64,000 bases of DNA from Ellagibacter isourolithinifaciens (GCF_008831035.1 NZ_WAJR01000011.1:1-64000); one strand, 5' to 3'. Shown: positions 34,456 through 43,723, numbered from the stretch's first letter. Numbers and translations are program-made. Notes: generated from the sequence alone by a model not told the origin.

Positions 34456-34695
34456 AGCCCCTCCTTTCTACAGGGAAAAGCGCAAGTACCAGGGAGGCCG
34501 AGAAAGCTGAGACCGGGTCGGGATTCGAGTCGGATTCCGGGCCCAAGTAACCAAATCGCCTCGCAAGCGCATACGTTTTTCGCTTACATTGCACGGTAAA
34601 AGTTAGGGGAAGCACTTTTCGAGATTATTTCGGCGGTGAGAAATAAGGGTTTCTAGCCCGCGAAAGGCCGCGATGCGGTGCTTAGGGGCGGCCTC
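34456..34695. other. Intergenic region between the AGCS symporter and the marR promoter
   Basis: About 240 bases with no gene. It holds the symporter leader and promoter on the minus strand; I see no clear riboswitch, T-box or terminator in it. Confidence 0.5.
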
Positions 34696-34754
34696 TTGAC
34701 ACGATACGTCAGGTTCATTATTGTTGCCGTTGCAACTATTGTCGTGGCAACAAT
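34696..34754 (+). promoter_or_regulatory. marR promoter with overlapping palindromic operator
   Basis: TTGACA (34696-34701), 17-base spacer, then -10-like TATTGT (34719-34724). Overlapping the -10 is the perfect 9-bp inverted repeat ATTGTTGCC (34720-34728) with GGCAACAAT (34746-34754), and next to its left arm the 8-bp palindrome GTTGCAAC (34729-34736). Placed to let the MarR protein shut off its own operon. Confidence 0.75.
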
Positions 34755-34778
34755 AAGCAAATCGAAAGAGGGCAACCG

Positions 34779-35285
34779 TTGTACATGTCGGACATTTCCA
34801 TCATCGTACGGAAGATGCGCACCTTCGCCGAACGGAACATGGCCCACAGGGGAATCGGGTTCCCCGAGCAGCTCGTGCTGATGAGCCTTCTCGCAAACGG
34901 CGAGTCGAATCAGGAGTCAATCGCAGCCGAGCACGGCATCGATCGCGGCGCCATCGCGAAGACACTCGCGAAGCTCGAGGCAAAAGGCCTGGTGACGCGC
35001 AAGGTCAACAGCAAGAACAAGCGCGAGAAGATTGTCTGCGCAACACCTGAGGCGACAAGCGTCTTCAACGAGATGCGCGCGTCGTTCGTCGAGCTGGACA
35101 ACACGCTTTTTAGCGGCTTCACCCCCGAGGAGAAAGCGAGCGCCTGCGACCTCATAGCGCGCATGGCGGCCAACCTGCAGGAAGTGGTTGCCGCACCCGT
35201 GAGCGCGGCAACCGCGGGCGACGCACCTGCCGCCGCAAGCGCCTCCCCCGCCGACGCGGCAACCACCGGAAAGGAGAGTCTTTAG
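34779..35285 (+). CDS. MarR-family transcriptional regulator
   Basis: 168 residues. Winged helix-turn-helix: NQESIAAEHGIDRGAIAKTLAKLEAKGLVTRKVNSKNKREKIVCAT is the classic MarR recognition helix and wing. The C-terminal 40 residues are a low-complexity Ala/Pro tail (about 128-168), unusual for MarR. The TTG at 34779 is 8 bases after AAAGAGG; the ATG at 34785 would be 14 away, so a TTG start is likely. It lies 5 bases upstream of a drug exporter, its probable target. Confidence 0.88.
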   Translation: MYMSDISIIVRKMRTFAERNMAHRGIGFPEQLVLMSLLANGESNQESIAAEHGIDRGAIAKTLAKLEAKGLVTRKVNSKNKREKIVCATPEATSVFNEMRASFVELDNTLFSGFTPEEKASACDLIARMAANLQEVVAAPVSAATAGDAPAAASASPADAATTGKESL

Positions 35286-35289
35286 TCCC

Positions 35290-37386
35290 ATGACCCGCAA
35301 GAAGACAGAGGAGCAGGACATCGAACCTGCTCAATCTAAGGAGGGCTCGGACATCGAACCGCAAGCCCCGGCGGGCAATTCCCTCGCCAAAGCAGCACCC
35401 ACCGCCCGCAGCCAGGGAAAGGGCTACGCGCTTGTCGCCGTAGTCTACCTGCTCGGCCTATGCATGGGCGCACTCGACATGGGCATCGTCAACCCCGCGC
35501 GTACCGTTATCCAGAACACGCTCAGCGTTGACGATAGCCTCGGCGTATGGATCATCACCATCTACACGCTCGCCTACGCCGTGTCGATTCCTATCATGGG
35601 CAAGCTTGCCGACCGCCATGGCCGCAAGGGGGTCTACCTCCTGTGCATCTTGCTCTTTGGCATCGGCTCGGCGTTATGCGGTGTCGCGCAGGATCTGGGC
35701 AACTTCTGGATCCTCATCGGCGCACGCGTCATCCAGGCACTCGGCGGTGGCGGCATCATGCCGGTTGCAACGGCGGAATTCGGCACCGCGTTCCCCGAGG
35801 AAAAGCGCGGCATGGCGCTCGGCATCGTCGGCATGGTGTACGGCCTCGCCTCCATCCTAGGGCCGACGGTGGGCAGCGCGATCCTCGAGGTGTTCGGGGC
35901 AACGCAGTGGCAGTTCATCTTCTACGTGAACATCCCCATCTGCATCATCGTGCTGATTCTCGGCGTCAAGCGTCTCCCAAACGCACAAGCCGAAAAGACG
36001 GGGCCCCTCGATGGCCTGGGCATTCTCATCCTCACGCTCATGACGCTCAGCCTTATGTACGGGCTTAAGAACATCGACTTCTTCGATTTCGCGACGTCGA
36101 TCGCATCGACCGACGTGTGGCCGTTCCTCGTGGCGTTCGTGGTGCTCCTCCCGCTGTTCGTGCTGCGCGAGCGCCGCGCCGCTGACCCGATTCTCAACCT
36201 GAAATACTTCACCAATGCGAACATCGTCATCGCGTTTCTGTGCGCGGTGATTTCGGGCATCGCCATGATGGGCACTATCTTCTTCCCGCAGTTCTGCGAG
36301 AACGCCATGATGATGAAATCGGGATCGGGCGGCTACTTCATCGCGCTGCTCGGCGTAGGCAGCGGCGTTGGCGCTATGATGTCGGGCAAGCTCATCGACA
36401 AACACGGCGTGAAACCAGTGCTCGCGATGGGCTTCATCGGCGTGGCAATCGGCTCGATTTTCATGGCGTTTGTGGCCTGCACCTGGCCAAGCCTCCTCAC
36501 CGTGTGCGCCACCATGATCATCACCGGCCTCGGCCTTGGCTTCACCATGGGCACGCCGCTCAACTACATGATGCTGGAGAACACCGACGAGAAGGAATCG
36601 AATTCGGCGCTGGCCGCGCTTTCCCTCGTCCGTTCCATCGGCACCGCAATCGCGCCCGCTATCATGGTCGCATTCGTCGTGCACGCGAGCGCCTACCTGC
36701 AGGGCAACCTCATGGACGCGATGCCGAGCGAGGTGAGCGCCTCCGAGCTGCCCCACGCCGCCGAGCTCGACAGCGAGCTTGCGAGCCTTCGCGAGACCGA
36801 GAACGGCACGAAAATGCTCGAGGGTGTCGACATCCCGTCACTCGAGGACTATCGCACCATCGACGTGGGCATGGACAGCGCGAGCGGAGACGGAAGCTTC
36901 GAGATGAGCGACGAGACGCTCGAGCAGCTGAAGAATTCCGACGTCACCACAGTGGTTTCCGCATGCAAGGCGCTTTCGAGCGAGATGTTCGACGCCATGG
37001 AGCCGACGATCGAGGGCAACATCCAAGGTGGGTTCGATAAGGGCATAGCCTCGATGCAGGAGGGCCTGGACAGCATGAACGCCCAGATGAACCGTGTGCC
37101 GGCGCCTGCGGCAGCAGCCATGACCGCCCAGCGCGACGAACTGCAGACCGTCGTGTCGCAGATGGAGGAGGCGCGAGATGCCGTGCCCGCCATGCTCGAC
37201 GAGGCGAAGGAGAATTACCTGACCGAGGTCGACAACGACGCTGCGGAGATTCAAGAGGCCTACCAGCAAACGATGAATAGCGGCTTCAAGGGCATGTCGC
37301 TGTTCGTGGCCGCCTGCGCGATCGTGGGGCTTGTGCTGCTTATTCCCTATAAGGACAAGAAGAGGCTCGCGCAGTCTGAGAAGTAA
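35290..37386 (+). CDS. DHA2-type (EmrB/QacA-like) MFS exporter with large loop insert
   Basis: 698-residue, 14-span exporter. Spans begin at about residue 45 (ALVAVVYLLGLCMGALDMGIV), with motif A GKLADRHGRKGVYLL in loop 2-3 and motif C-like GLASILGPTVGSAILE. Residues about 475-665 are an extra domain between spans 13 and 14, acidic and coiled-coil-like with repeated MQEGLDSMNAQM and AQRDELQTVVSQMEEA segments, before a final span and basic tail. This outside loop is much longer than usual. Co-transcribed with the MarR gene; likely exports a toxic compound sensed by it. Confidence 0.9.
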   Translation: MTRKKTEEQDIEPAQSKEGSDIEPQAPAGNSLAKAAPTARSQGKGYALVAVVYLLGLCMGALDMGIVNPARTVIQNTLSVDDSLGVWIITIYTLAYAVSIPIMGKLADRHGRKGVYLLCILLFGIGSALCGVAQDLGNFWILIGARVIQALGGGGIMPVATAEFGTAFPEEKRGMALGIVGMVYGLASILGPTVGSAILEVFGATQWQFIFYVNIPICIIVLILGVKRLPNAQAEKTGPLDGLGILILTLMTLSLMYGLKNIDFFDFATSIASTDVWPFLVAFVVLLPLFVLRERRAADPILNLKYFTNANIVIAFLCAVISGIAMMGTIFFPQFCENAMMMKSGSGGYFIALLGVGSGVGAMMSGKLIDKHGVKPVLAMGFIGVAIGSIFMAFVACTWPSLLTVCATMIITGLGLGFTMGTPLNYMMLENTDEKESNSALAALSLVRSIGTAIAPAIMVAFVVHASAYLQGNLMDAMPSEVSASELPHAAELDSELASLRETENGTKMLEGVDIPSLEDYRTIDVGMDSASGDGSFEMSDETLEQLKNSDVTTVVSACKALSSEMFDAMEPTIEGNIQGGFDKGIASMQEGLDSMNAQMNRVPAPAAAAMTAQRDELQTVVSQMEEARDAVPAMLDEAKENYLTEVDNDAAEIQEAYQQTMNSGFKGMSLFVAACAIVGLVLLIPYKDKKRLAQSEK

Positions 37387-37488
37387 ACAACCCACACCAT
37401 GGGACGCCGCCGCCCCGGTAGCGTTGCCGGGGCGTGTTGTTCGGCGCCGCCGGAGCGCTCCACTCAAACGACGAAAGGCATCTTACAC

Positions 37489-37530
37489 AAGCACCCGTGC
37501 CCATGGATAAAACCACGGGCACGGGTGCTT
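37489..37530. terminator. Bidirectional terminator between MFS and ArsC-like genes
   Basis: Perfect 14-bp arms (37489-37502 and 37517-37530); an inner TGG/CCA pair can extend the stem. It lies between convergent genes. Confidence 0.85.
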
Positions 37531-37549
37531 CACTTTATTCCCAGCCGCT

Positions 37550-37891
37550 TTATTCCCAGCCCTTCCACACGTCGGGCTCGTAGCCGACGGTTGCCTGGCG
37601 GCCGTTACGGACGATGGGCTCGCGAAGTATCTGCTGGTTATCGAGCACCTTTTCGAACTTCTGGTCGGCAGCAAGGTACTGCACGAGCGCAACCGTGTCG
37701 GCATCTTTCGCCTTCTGATCGATCACAGCGTCGATCCCGCCGACGGCGCGCGCCACGCTTTCGAGCTCGCCTTTGCTCATCCCCTTTTCTTTCAAGTCGA
37801 TGAACTGGAACTTCACGCGACGCTCCTTGAAATAGCGCTGCGCCTTCTTAGTATCGAAGCTTTTCTTCGTGCCGAATATCTGGATGTTCAT
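37550..37891 (-). CDS. ArsC/Spx-like thioredoxin-fold protein lacking cysteine
   Basis: 113 residues of the arsenate reductase/Spx/YffB family: NIQIFGTKKSFDTKKAQRYFKER matches the family N-terminus, KEKGMSKGEL and ILREPIVRNGRQATVGY its later motifs. The catalytic Cys normally in the GTKKCxDT position is Ser here, and the protein has no cysteine at all. So it is unlikely to be a reductase; a regulatory or degenerate role is possible. Single gene. Confidence 0.85.
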   Translation of the reverse strand: MNIQIFGTKKSFDTKKAQRYFKERRVKFQFIDLKEKGMSKGELESVARAVGGIDAVIDQKAKDADTVALVQYLAADQKFEKVLDNQQILREPIVRNGRQATVGYEPDVWKGWE

Positions 37892-38411
37892 ACGTACCGC
37901 CTTCGCTCAATTCTCGTCCATCCATGATACGACAAGGGAGCCGAGCAAAAACAGAGCAGGCGGAGATGGAGGAGGACGGCGACCGACCGTCGGCAAAAGT
38001 CGGCCGGATCGGACTGGCGCCCAGCGCGCGCCGGCAACACGCTCGCAGCTGCACACATAGCCGATGCACAAGCTCGCCGCGGCGTTCCCTCGCCCCGCGG
38101 CGTGGCGATAGAGAAGCACGCCACTCGCCAACGATGGCGCCTCGGTGAAGAAAATCAACGTCTGGGTTACATCCCTTGAAAGGGGCGAAGGGGACTGCTA
38201 GGATACCTCCCCGCTATGAAGGATTTGACCAAAGCATACATCGCAATTCGGCGGCCCCTGGTATACGGGGCCTCTCCTGTTGTTCCCCAAGTGCGCTCTG
38301 AGCAGCCGCTTTCTTCCTGTCGTATCTGATGCGCGCATAGCACGTGCATGTTATTTCGCCCGTGGGCCAGCGCGCCTTCGGCGAAGAATCGAATAGATAC
38401 GAAGGAAGCTT
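37892..38411. other. Long intergenic region before the second MFS exporter
   Basis: 520 bases without a convincing gene. It contains a GGCCCC/GGGGCC hairpin (38253-38272) in what would be the 5' leader of the exporter, and the ribosome site GAAGGAAG before its ATG. I recognise no riboswitch class, but the leader is long enough to hold one. Confidence 0.45.
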
Positions 38412-39854
38412 ATGTCTGATAATTGTACGGTCGCGCCCGCAAACGGACGCATTACCGGTACCCAGATCCGCATCGTCGCGGTCGTCGTCCTGGGTGCCTT
38501 CTTGGCGCTACTGAACCAAACGGTGATGTCGCCTGCGCTGCCGGTCATAATGTCCGATTTCTCCATTGATGCCTCGACTGCCCAGTGGATTATGTCCATC
38601 TATCCGCTGGTGAGCGGCATCATGGTCCCCGTTTCGGCGTTCCTTATCGACAAGTTCAGCACCCGCGCGCTGTTCTTCGGGGCAACGCTGGTGTTCGCGC
38701 TTGGTACCCTGCTGTGCGCCGCCGCCCCCGATTTCTTGTTCCTCATCATCGGTCGCGTGTTGCAGGCGGCTGGTTCGGGCGTGCTCATGCCGCTGGTCTC
38801 GGTGGTTCCCATGCTGGTGTTCCCCGTCGAGAAACGAGGGACGGCTATGGGCATGGCGGGCATTGTCATGTCGGCAGGTCCCGCGGTTGGCCCCGTCGTA
38901 GGCGGCGCGGTGATCGACACGTACGGCTGGCGCACCATGATCGGTGCCATCGTCCCCCTCGCAATTCTCGTGCTGGTGCTGGGCGTGTTCATGCTGAAGA
39001 ACGTGGGCGAGCTGAAGAACCCCAAGCTCGACCTGCTTTCGGTCGTCCTTTCCACCATCGCTTTCGGCGGGCTTCTCTACGGATTTTCCAGCGCCTCGTC
39101 GATGGGTTGGGGCAGCCCCGTGGTGCTCGGCTCGATCGTCGCGGGCGTCGTGTGCTTGGTGCTGTTCGTCGTGCGCCAGGGCAAAATCGAGGACCCGCTG
39201 CTTCAACTGGGCACGCTCAAGACGCGCGAGTTCCGCGTGGCCGCCATCATCGTCACGCTGATCAACGCTGCATGTCTGGTCACCAACACGTTGCTGCCGC
39301 TGTTGCTGCAAACGGCACTCGGTGCTTCGGCCTTCGAAACCGGCATGGCCATGCTTCCCGCCGCGGCGGTGGGCATCATCATCAGCCCTATCTCCGGCGT
39401 GGTGTTCGACAAATTCGGTCCGCGCGCCATCTCAATCGTCGGCCTGGTGCTCATGACCGGCGCCCTGTTCCTGCTCTCGCTTTCGACGGTCAACACGCCC
39501 ATCCTGGTGGTTGCACTGTTCTGCATGCTGCAGTCCGCCGGCCAGTCGCTCGCGAACATGCCGGTGAACACATGGGGTGTCAACGCCTTGAAAAATGACA
39601 TGATCGCCCACGGCAACGCCATCGCGAACACCGGCCGCCAGGTCGCCGGCGGTTTGTGCACGGCGCTCATCATCACGGTCATGACAAGCGTCACCGCGTC
39701 GGCCGGCGTCGACGCGAGCATCCAAGTAGCCACCGCCGTGGGCGCGGGCGTCGCTTACAAGGTGTGCGCGGCAATCGGCCTCGTTTCCCTTATCTACGCC
39801 ATATTCAGCGTGCGCACCTCGAAGAAGGCCGCACCAAAGCCGAAGGAGGCATAA
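38412..39854 (+). CDS. DHA2-type MFS drug exporter
   Basis: 480 residues, about 14 spans. Starts VAVVVLGAFLALLNQTVMSPALPVIMSDF (MFS span 1 with the conserved LNQT/ALP pattern), motif A-like DKFSTRALFFGATLVF, and motif C AGIVMSAGPAVGPVVGGAVID. Compact, without the loop insert of the exporter at 35.3 kb. It is followed by a CBS-domain protein 4 bases later, so the two may work together. Substrate unknown. Confidence 0.92.
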   Translation: MSDNCTVAPANGRITGTQIRIVAVVVLGAFLALLNQTVMSPALPVIMSDFSIDASTAQWIMSIYPLVSGIMVPVSAFLIDKFSTRALFFGATLVFALGTLLCAAAPDFLFLIIGRVLQAAGSGVLMPLVSVVPMLVFPVEKRGTAMGMAGIVMSAGPAVGPVVGGAVIDTYGWRTMIGAIVPLAILVLVLGVFMLKNVGELKNPKLDLLSVVLSTIAFGGLLYGFSSASSMGWGSPVVLGSIVAGVVCLVLFVVRQGKIEDPLLQLGTLKTREFRVAAIIVTLINAACLVTNTLLPLLLQTALGASAFETGMAMLPAAAVGIIISPISGVVFDKFGPRAISIVGLVLMTGALFLLSLSTVNTPILVVALFCMLQSAGQSLANMPVNTWGVNALKNDMIAHGNAIANTGRQVAGGLCTALIITVMTSVTASAGVDASIQVATAVGAGVAYKVCAAIGLVSLIYAIFSVRTSKKAAPKPKEA

Positions 39855-39857
39855 GCG

Positions 39858-40364
39858 ATGTCCGAGATTCTGTCCGAGCGCATCCCGCTCGAGCTCGAGG
39901 GAACTCCTGTTTCGAGCATCATGATTGAAGAGCCGTTCACCTGCACGCAGGATTGCACGATTTCCGACGTGGTGCGCATGCTCGCCGAGAACGAGGTGAG
40001 CAGCATGCCCATAATCGATGAGCGCAACCACGTGGTCGGGTTCATCTCCGACGGCGATGTCATGGGCGCCATCGCGCAACATCGCGCCCACACCATTTTC
40101 ACGGGCGGCGACGCATCTATGCTGTACTTCGACGATCAGAGCCTTGAGCAGCGCATCGAGGACCTGAAGGATCGCTGCGTCATGGATTTCGCGACGCGCA
40201 AGGTAGTGTGCGCGCGACCCGACCAAAGCATCGCCCGCGTCGCCGCACTACTGGCGAAGAAGAAGTTCAAGAAGCTCCCGGTGGTGGACGATGAGGGCAA
40301 ACTCGTGGGAGTCATCCGCCGCTCCGCCATCACCGAATACATCTTCGGCATCCTTTTTCAATAG
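39858..40364 (+). CDS. Two-CBS-domain protein, partner of MFS exporter
   Basis: 168 residues made of two CBS modules: IMIEEPFTCTQDCTISDVVRMLAENEVSSMPIID...FISDGDVM and CVMDFATRKVVCARPDQSIARVAALLAKKKFKKLPVVD...GVIRR. CBS pairs bind adenosine nucleotides and act as sensors. Four bases after the exporter gene, so probably a cytosolic regulator of it or an independent energy sensor; proof is lacking. Confidence 0.88.
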   Translation: MSEILSERIPLELEGTPVSSIMIEEPFTCTQDCTISDVVRMLAENEVSSMPIIDERNHVVGFISDGDVMGAIAQHRAHTIFTGGDASMLYFDDQSLEQRIEDLKDRCVMDFATRKVVCARPDQSIARVAALLAKKKFKKLPVVDDEGKLVGVIRRSAITEYIFGILFQ

Positions 40365-40538
40365 GGCAGATTGCACTTGAGGCGCGCACCCGAGGGGCAT
40401 CGAGCCAGCAACTGGACCAGACAACCTTGACACGCACGCGCTTTCCTTCGATGCTTCGGTAAGGGGGGCTGCGAAAATCGCAGCACGGGTGATCGGCACC
40501 GCGCCCCCGAAGGCAAAAGCAAACACGGAAGCGATACG

Positions 40539-40847
40539 ATGGGAAAAGTCCTGGACGAAGATCTGGTTTATGAGATTCTCTCCGTCGTGGCGGAGATCCC
40601 GGCGGGATGCGTCGCCTCGTACGGTCAGATAGCGCGCCTCATCGGCAGGGAGAAAAACTCTCGCCTGGTCGGAGCTGCGCTGAGTGAGGCAGATCGCTAC
40701 GGCGATTATCCGTGCCACCGTGTCGTCAACCACGCGGGACGCCTCGCGCCCAACTTCCCCGACCAGCGAGCACTACTGACGGAGGAAGGAGTCGTCTTCC
40801 GAGACAACGGCTGCGTCGACATGAAAAAGCACCAGTGGAGAGAGTAG
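40539..40847 (+). CDS. MGMT/ATL-family alkylated-DNA repair protein
   Basis: 102 residues, only the DNA-binding C-terminal domain of O6-alkylguanine methyltransferases: VAEIPAGCVASYGQIARLIG (helix-turn-helix), then GDYPCHRVVNHAGRLAP. The acceptor Cys of PCHRV is present, unlike most ATL proteins (PWHRV), yet the N-terminal domain is absent. It may be a minimal methyltransferase or a lesion-recognition protein. Monocistronic. Confidence 0.88.
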   Translation: MGKVLDEDLVYEILSVVAEIPAGCVASYGQIARLIGREKNSRLVGAALSEADRYGDYPCHRVVNHAGRLAPNFPDQRALLTEEGVVFRDNGCVDMKKHQWRE

Positions 40848-41065
40848 CCAGGCTGCGCGGCGTCGAAAGGAGCGACGCCGCGGGGAACGACCTGCGCCCC
40901 GCCGCCGGGCAACCTATGGCAAAGCGACATGCCCCACGAAGAGCGGCGCACCAGTGAGAGATGCGACCACGACGTAAAAAGACCCTATGATACTCGTAAG
41001 CATCTATCTGATTGTCCGCCTCGAGGTACCCAAAGAACGAGAGATGCCGAAACCCGTAGACAAAG
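40848..41065. other. Intergenic stretch before the fMet island
   Basis: About 220 bases; no gene or RNA recognised beyond the terminator that follows. Confidence 0.5.
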
Positions 41066-41069
41066 AAAA

Positions 41070-41097
41070 AGGTCGGAAGCTTTTATGCTTCCGACCT
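41070..41097 (-). terminator. Original terminator of tRNA-fMet, left border of island
   Basis: Perfect 11-bp stem AGGTCGGAAGC/GCTTCCGACCT with loop TTTTAT; on the minus strand it is followed by a T-run (AAAAA at 41066-41070). It lies just downstream of the severed tRNA-fMet 3' half. Confidence 0.85.
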
Positions 41098-41106
41098 GAA
41101 GTTTCA

Positions 41107-41152
41107 TGGTCGCGGGGGGCGGATTTGAACCACCGACCTTCGGGTTATGAGC
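41107..41152 (-). repeat. Left 46-bp direct repeat: severed 3' half of tRNA-fMet
   Basis: Identical over 46 bp to 52963-53008, i.e. the tRNA-fMet sequence from the anticodon stem to CCA. The sequence to its right does not continue as tRNA. Together the two repeats mark the ends of an inserted element. Confidence 0.92.
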
Positions 41153-41413
41153 TGGCGTCTCCACTATCGGGACGTCTCGCGGTTCAAGTCTGTCAAACTA
41201 AAATCCCAGATAAAGCCCGATTTTTCTATTTCGTTCCATCGGCTCTCGTGGGACGTGTTCTCTAGCTTCCCCCCCCCCGAATTCCCCCCGATTGCTCGAA
41301 ATCGGCGTTTTCGATTCTCCCCTAGCAGTGTTTGTGCGAAACCATCGGAAACGGCCATTCTGGAGAGCGCTCACGCAAACGCTCCTAATGGTCGCCTCGG
41401 AGAAGGCGCCGGC
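41153..41413. other. Intergenic region with a 10-base C tract
   Basis: No gene recognised. A run of ten C (41269-41278) and a second C-run (about 41284-41289) lie here. Nothing else to report. Confidence 0.5.
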
Positions 41414-42007
41414 CTACAGCTCCTTGATCAACTTGGCGGGAACGCCGCCGACCACCGTGCGTGGCGCGACGTCGCGGGTCACGACCGCGCCCGCCGCCAC
41501 GACCGCGCCCTCGCCGATGGTCACGCCGGGTAGCACGGTAACGTTCGACCCGAGCCACGCGTCGGCGCCGATGCGCACGGGCGCGGGAATCAGATTCGCA
41601 CGCTTGGCCGGATCCATGTCGTGGTTCAGCGTGGCGATGACGCAATTGTGCCCGATGAGCGCGCGGTCGCCGATGTATATGCCGCCCTGGTCCTGGAAGC
41701 GGCAGCCGGCGTTGATGAACACGCCCTCGCCCAGGTGCGTGTTCAGCCCGCAGTCGGTCGTGAAAGGCGGAAACAGCCCCACGCCTTGCGGAAGCGGGCG
41801 CATGAACAGCCGCTCGAGCTGCTCGCGCGTGTCGGATAGGCTGTTGAACTCGGCATTCATGCGCGACGTGATGCGCATGGCCCGCTCGGAGGCAGCCGTC
41901 ATGAGCTGGTGGACATCCGAGCCGGCCTCGACTTCCTCCCCGCTGTCCATGCGCTCGAGGAAGTAGCTGATCTGCTCTTGCGTGAGTTCCTGTCCGTCTT
42001 CGTACAT
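41414..42007 (-). CDS. Maltose/galactoside O-acetyltransferase-like protein
   Basis: 197 residues. N-terminal helical Mac domain ([25 protein letters not shown]), then the left-handed beta-helix of hexapeptide repeats ([71 protein letters not shown]). Transfers acetyl from acetyl-CoA to sugars such as maltose or thiogalactosides. The catalytic His is in the NHD segment. Stands alone at the left of the island. Confidence 0.92.
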   Translation of the reverse strand: MYEDGQELTQEQISYFLERMDSGEEVEAGSDVHQLMTAASERAMRITSRMNAEFNSLSDTREQLERLFMRPLPQGVGLFPPFTTDCGLNTHLGEGVFINAGCRFQDQGGIYIGDRALIGHNCVIATLNHDMDPAKRANLIPAPVRIGADAWLGSNVTVLPGVTIGEGAVVAAGAVVTRDVAPRTVVGGVPAKLIKEL

Positions 42008-42054
42008 AAACCAAGCCTTTCGCTTTTAGTTGTGGGATCCTGGGTCAGCGCCGA

Positions 42055-42624
42055 TCAATTGCCCGCTATCGACAGCGTGACGTCCGCGTCGCCGTCGCCG
42101 AAAGCCGCGAGCAGCGAGTCGGCTGTGGCGCCCTCGATGTGGCCGAGCGGCGTGTAAGCCCAGCTGTTCGAACCGTGGAATATCGTGATCCGGTCGCCTT
42201 GGTAGAGCATGACGTCACCGGGAATGGTGGTGACCTGTTCGTCATTCTGGGGCAGGGACCACGGAAGCGGTCCCACGTGCTCGAAGCCGCCATACGCATG
42301 CAGGCTCACCGTAACCGGGCCGTCCTGCAGCTTGCCGACGAGATCGCGCGCGGCGTCGGTGTCGGCGGGCGTCATCTCGAACGAGGCGTCACCTGCGGTG
42401 ATGACGATGACAGCTTCCTCGGATTCGGCGCTGGTGGCAACAGCGGGCGAGGCAGCAGGCGAAGCGCCCGTAGCACTCGACCCCGACCCGACTTCAGCTT
42501 GGCTCGAAGACGCAGACGACGAACTGCTACCACCTGCCGTCGATGACGCCGAGTTCTGCGCCTGTGCGCACCCCGCGAGCGCCAACAACCCAGCCAGTGC
42601 CACGACGACGATTGCCCTCTTCAT
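42055..42624 (-). CDS. Cyclophilin-like fold lipoprotein
   Basis: 189 residues. Lipobox LAGCAQ after a signal peptide (AIVVVALAGLLALAGC), a Ser/Ala-rich linker (to about 70), then a small beta-barrel domain of the cyclophilin_like type: DASFEMTPADTDAARDLVGKL, GGFEHVGPLPWSLPQNDEQVTTIPGDVMLYQGDRITIFHG. These domains bind small ligands and are not isomerases. It shares the Ser-rich linker style of the neighbouring lipoproteins. Confidence 0.85.
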   Translation of the reverse strand: MKRAIVVVALAGLLALAGCAQAQNSASSTAGGSSSSSASSSQAEVGSGSSATGASPAASPAVATSAESEEAVIVITAGDASFEMTPADTDAARDLVGKLQDGPVTVSLHAYGGFEHVGPLPWSLPQNDEQVTTIPGDVMLYQGDRITIFHGSNSWAYTPLGHIEGATADSLLAAFGDGDADVTLSIAGN

Positions 42625-42646
42625 ACGAATACCCAGCCTTTCCCGA

Positions 42647-43723
42647 CTAGCCTATCTCTACCAACTCGTAGGCGCGGCTGCCCACGCCGAGCGACTCGGC
42701 CGCCTCGAGCACATGCACGCCGTCGCGGCTCTCCATGCGCTTGATAAGGTCGGCGCTGTCGTCTTCGCTCGCGTACACGAGGTCGACGCACGCCTGGTCG
42801 AGCGCCACTGGGTCGGCCGAGGCCAAAATCCCGATGTCGGCCATCTTCGGCGGCGCGGGATTGGAGTCGCAGTCGCAGTCGACCGACAGGTTGTTCATGA
42901 CGTTGACGAACAGCATGTTCGGCTGCGCGGCCAGCACCGCCTTGCACGCGTCGGCCATCGACTCCAGGAAATCCGGGGTCGCCGCGCTCCGCCAGCTTTC
43001 GCTGGTCGCGCCCGCCGAGTGGATGAGGCACTTGCCCTCGCGCGACGCCATGCCGATGGAGATATTTTTGAGCGCCCCGCCGAAGCCGGCCATCATATGG
43101 CCCTTGAAGTGCTAGAGAACCAGGAACCCGTCGTAGTCGGAAAACGCCGCACCCACCAGGTCTTCAGACAGGTGCAGGCCTCCCACCACCGGTAGGGAGA
43201 GCGATCCTGCCTCGTCCATGATCTGAAAGTCGGCTATGGCGGTGAAGCCGTGGTCGGCCGCCACCTGGTAGTGTGCCGCGATAGAAGAGCGCCCGCCGCC
43301 GTAGGCCGTGTTGCACTCGACGATGGTGCCGCCGACCGCGTGGACCAGGTCAGCGATGAGGTCGCCCTTCAGGTAGTGGTTGCCGCCCGGCTCGCCGCTC
43401 GAGAGCTTTACGCCGATCTTGCCGGAGCCGAGTTCCCGCCCGATGGCGGCGAACACGGCCTGCAACCCCGCGCTATCGAGCGCGCGCGTGAAGTAGACCT
43501 GCGGCGCTTCAGAGGAGGTAGGGGCCGAAGAGGCGGACGAGGACGAAGCAGAAGAGGACGAAGCGCTTTCCACACTTTCCGCGCTTTCCGCAAATGAACT
43601 GGCCGCCAAACTGACAGGCGACGCCTGCGAAGTGCTGCCGCACCCGGCGAGCCCCGACAAGGCAGCAAAGCCCCCTGCAATCGCTCCGAGCTCCACGAAC
43701 GTCCTGCGCGTCATGTATCCCAT
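42647..43723 (-). pseudogene. DUF362 protein with in-frame amber codon
   Basis: Exported DUF362 protein. N-terminal Tat-like start (TRRTFVELGAIAGG) with lipobox LAGCGS, a Ser/Ala linker, then the DUF362 domain (KIGVKLSSGEPGGNHYL to IGILASADPVALDQACVDLVYA). A TAG at 43112-43114 splits it in frame: FLVL-stop-HFKGHMMAGFGGALKN, where relatives usually have Ser/Thr in the VLSHFKGH motif. The rest is intact to 42647. One change (TCG to TAG) explains it. Start 43723 follows GGGAAAGAG. Confidence 0.82.

Noticed and set aside
38160-38411. Guanidine (ykkC-type) riboswitch before the MFS exporter
   Set aside because: The leader is long and has a hairpin, but the conserved ykkC or mini-ykkC motifs could not be found.
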